Translations under genes and position numbers: made by a program | Shown here: piece after piece, positions 62,830 through 64,000 of the stretch | Position numbering within the stretch: the first letter of the stretch is position 1 | Layout of the letters: each line of letters starts with the position of its first letter | Assembly: GCA_019614645.1 (NCBI GenBank) | Contig: JABWDB010000037.1 | Coordinates: 930,001-994,000 of the forward strand | DNA length: 64,000 bases | Origin: Stratiolaelaps scimitus | Taxonomy: Eukaryota; Arthropoda; Arachnida; Mesostigmata; Laelapidae | Direction of reading: 5' to 3' | The notes under the pieces: model-generated | The model's input: the letters and a program-made list of their open reading frames with translations, nothing else | Databases searched by the model: none | What the model was told of the DNA's origin: nothing

Positions 62830-64000
62830 ATTTTTGATATCCATAGTGTTACACTATGGGCCCATTCGAGATTTTGGCCTCTGCCGGTCAACGGTCGACT
62901 TGTCCTGGTCGACAAGAAGCAACTCAACCAAATCTCACCACCCGATCTCACTATCCACCACCGCCTTTGTAAGCGTGTCACTCACTGGGTCGCCTTCAAC
63001 GACCTTCCCGCTTTCCTTCCCTGCTGTGATATGCAATGCTGTGTATGAGTGCCACCGACCAACCCAGAGATTTAGCGTGTGCGATTTCCGATGAAACTCG
63101 TCTCTCCACTGAGCGCCAGAAGATACCTGGTCGGCCATTGTGAATCAGTCAATCATCATAACTAATTCGAGCAAGCGGAGACACCGACAAAATCGTGTTG
63201 GCCAAACACGATGACTCTGTAGTCGCACCCACAGTATCGTGAACGGAACGCAAACGTCAACGTTAACCGTCGCTTAGAAAAGGCAGACAGTGTATGCGTA
63301 TATGCGTGTATATGATGACAACCGGTGATTATTGCTACCGATACTGATGAATTCTCTCATACCGATACTGTTACTTCGCTCTGTGACTGTCGCTAATCCC
63401 GCTCCCTGCGTCACTGGTTGAATCCCATCGAACTGTTAGCACTCACCATTTATGGCTTGCAGCTGTCATTGGCATTGTCGACGATCTCGTGCATCGCCCC
63501 CACTGCTGCGACTGCTGCTGCTGCTGCCACCAGATGTGGATCTGTTTGAGTCCATCTGCGAGTCACCAGTACACTTGATGTCCGTTCACGGTACACTCAC
63601 TACAATGTACCTTAGTATCACCTCGTTCCACTGTCATGCTTGCTATCGTTGTCGTCCGCTGGTAAACATTACATGTGGTCAAAAATAGCTGCTCAGAGAG
63701 AGCGCATGCTGCTGCTGCTGCTGCTGCTCTTCAGATCGTCGTCACCACAGCACGGGCACAGCACGGCGTAAGGCTCCATACGAACGAACGACACCACCTT
63801 CACCCAGCCACTGCCACTGGCCTGGCCTGCTTCAGTACACTCCAGTTCTCTCCTCTCGACTCAACTCAATTCCAATGGCCTGCTTTGCCTTGCTTGGCCT
63901 GACCGGGCCTGTTCGGCACCACTGTTCTCCTTCTGTTTAGCTTCAGGCTCTAGTTCGCTCCACCCGTCGTCAAGCCCGCCCGCCTGCTCGCACGCTTGCC
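62830..64000. other. CTG-rich window end, possible start of another gene
   Basis: 63450-64000 resembles the GC- and triplet-rich domain at 22-25 kb. A minus-strand ATG at 63138 in excellent context (CACAATGGCC) opens MADQ and meets a weak donor CAG|GTATCT after four codons. Without a splice it stays open for 67 codons. I cannot tell whether this is a first exon. Confidence 0.25.

Overview
The window looks like a gene-poor stretch of an animal nuclear genome. It has split genes with GT...AG introns and polypyrimidine tracts, an AATAAA poly(A) signal, a mitochondrial SAM50 gene and dozens of microsatellites. The many tRNA-derived SINEs and (TA)n arrays, together with short introns (494 and 1046 bases), suggest an arthropod. 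A parasitiform mite or a tick is my guess. The sequence does not prove the species.

Three protein-coding loci can be supported. (1) SAMM50, the outer-membrane beta-barrel assembly protein of mitochondria, is on the minus strand at 36074-38457. It has two coding exons that join perfectly and encode 445 residues. (2) A small secreted-protein gene is on the plus strand at 58960-59776. It has a TATA-like region, a signal peptide, one intron and a poly(A) signal. Its second exon appears to carry a one-base frameshift that separates a 23-codon tail from the rest. (3) The first recognisable coding exon of a RhoGAP-family gene, possibly FAM13-like, is on the minus strand at 21489-21766. It has a good splice donor, but I could not find the following exons. 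A few other open segments look protein-like beside plausible splice sites (13.8-14.7, 17.3-17.6 and 34.3-34.5 kb). I do not recognise them and give them low confidence.

Layout: 0-21 kb is AT-rich and non-coding, with SINE copies, (TA)n arrays and a perfect 49-bp inverted repeat at 1.2/1.5 kb. 21.5-28.5 kb is a GC-rich domain full of CTG/CAG, GA/CT and CG tracts. It looks like a promoter and 5' region upstream of the RhoGAP exon and contains no SINE-A copies. 28.5-36 kb is quiet. 36-38.5 kb is SAMM50. 38.5-58.8 kb is intergenic and rich in repeats. 58.9-59.8 kb is the secreted-protein gene. 60-62.8 kb has a 38-bp minisatellite and more SINEs. 63.4-64 kb turns CTG-rich again, which may mark the start of another gene.

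The dominant content is short retroposons, in four groups recognised by aligning copies within the window: SINE-A (about 15 copies, A and B boxes, tail with AATAAA and CCTTTACC), SINE-B (8 copies or fragments, B box GGTTCGATCC), a very short element C (4 copies, two with flanking duplications) and element D (2 copies, inside (TA)n). B and C share a 3' tail that can fold into a small hairpin. No CRISPR, operon, bacterial insertion sequence or intact transposase gene was seen.
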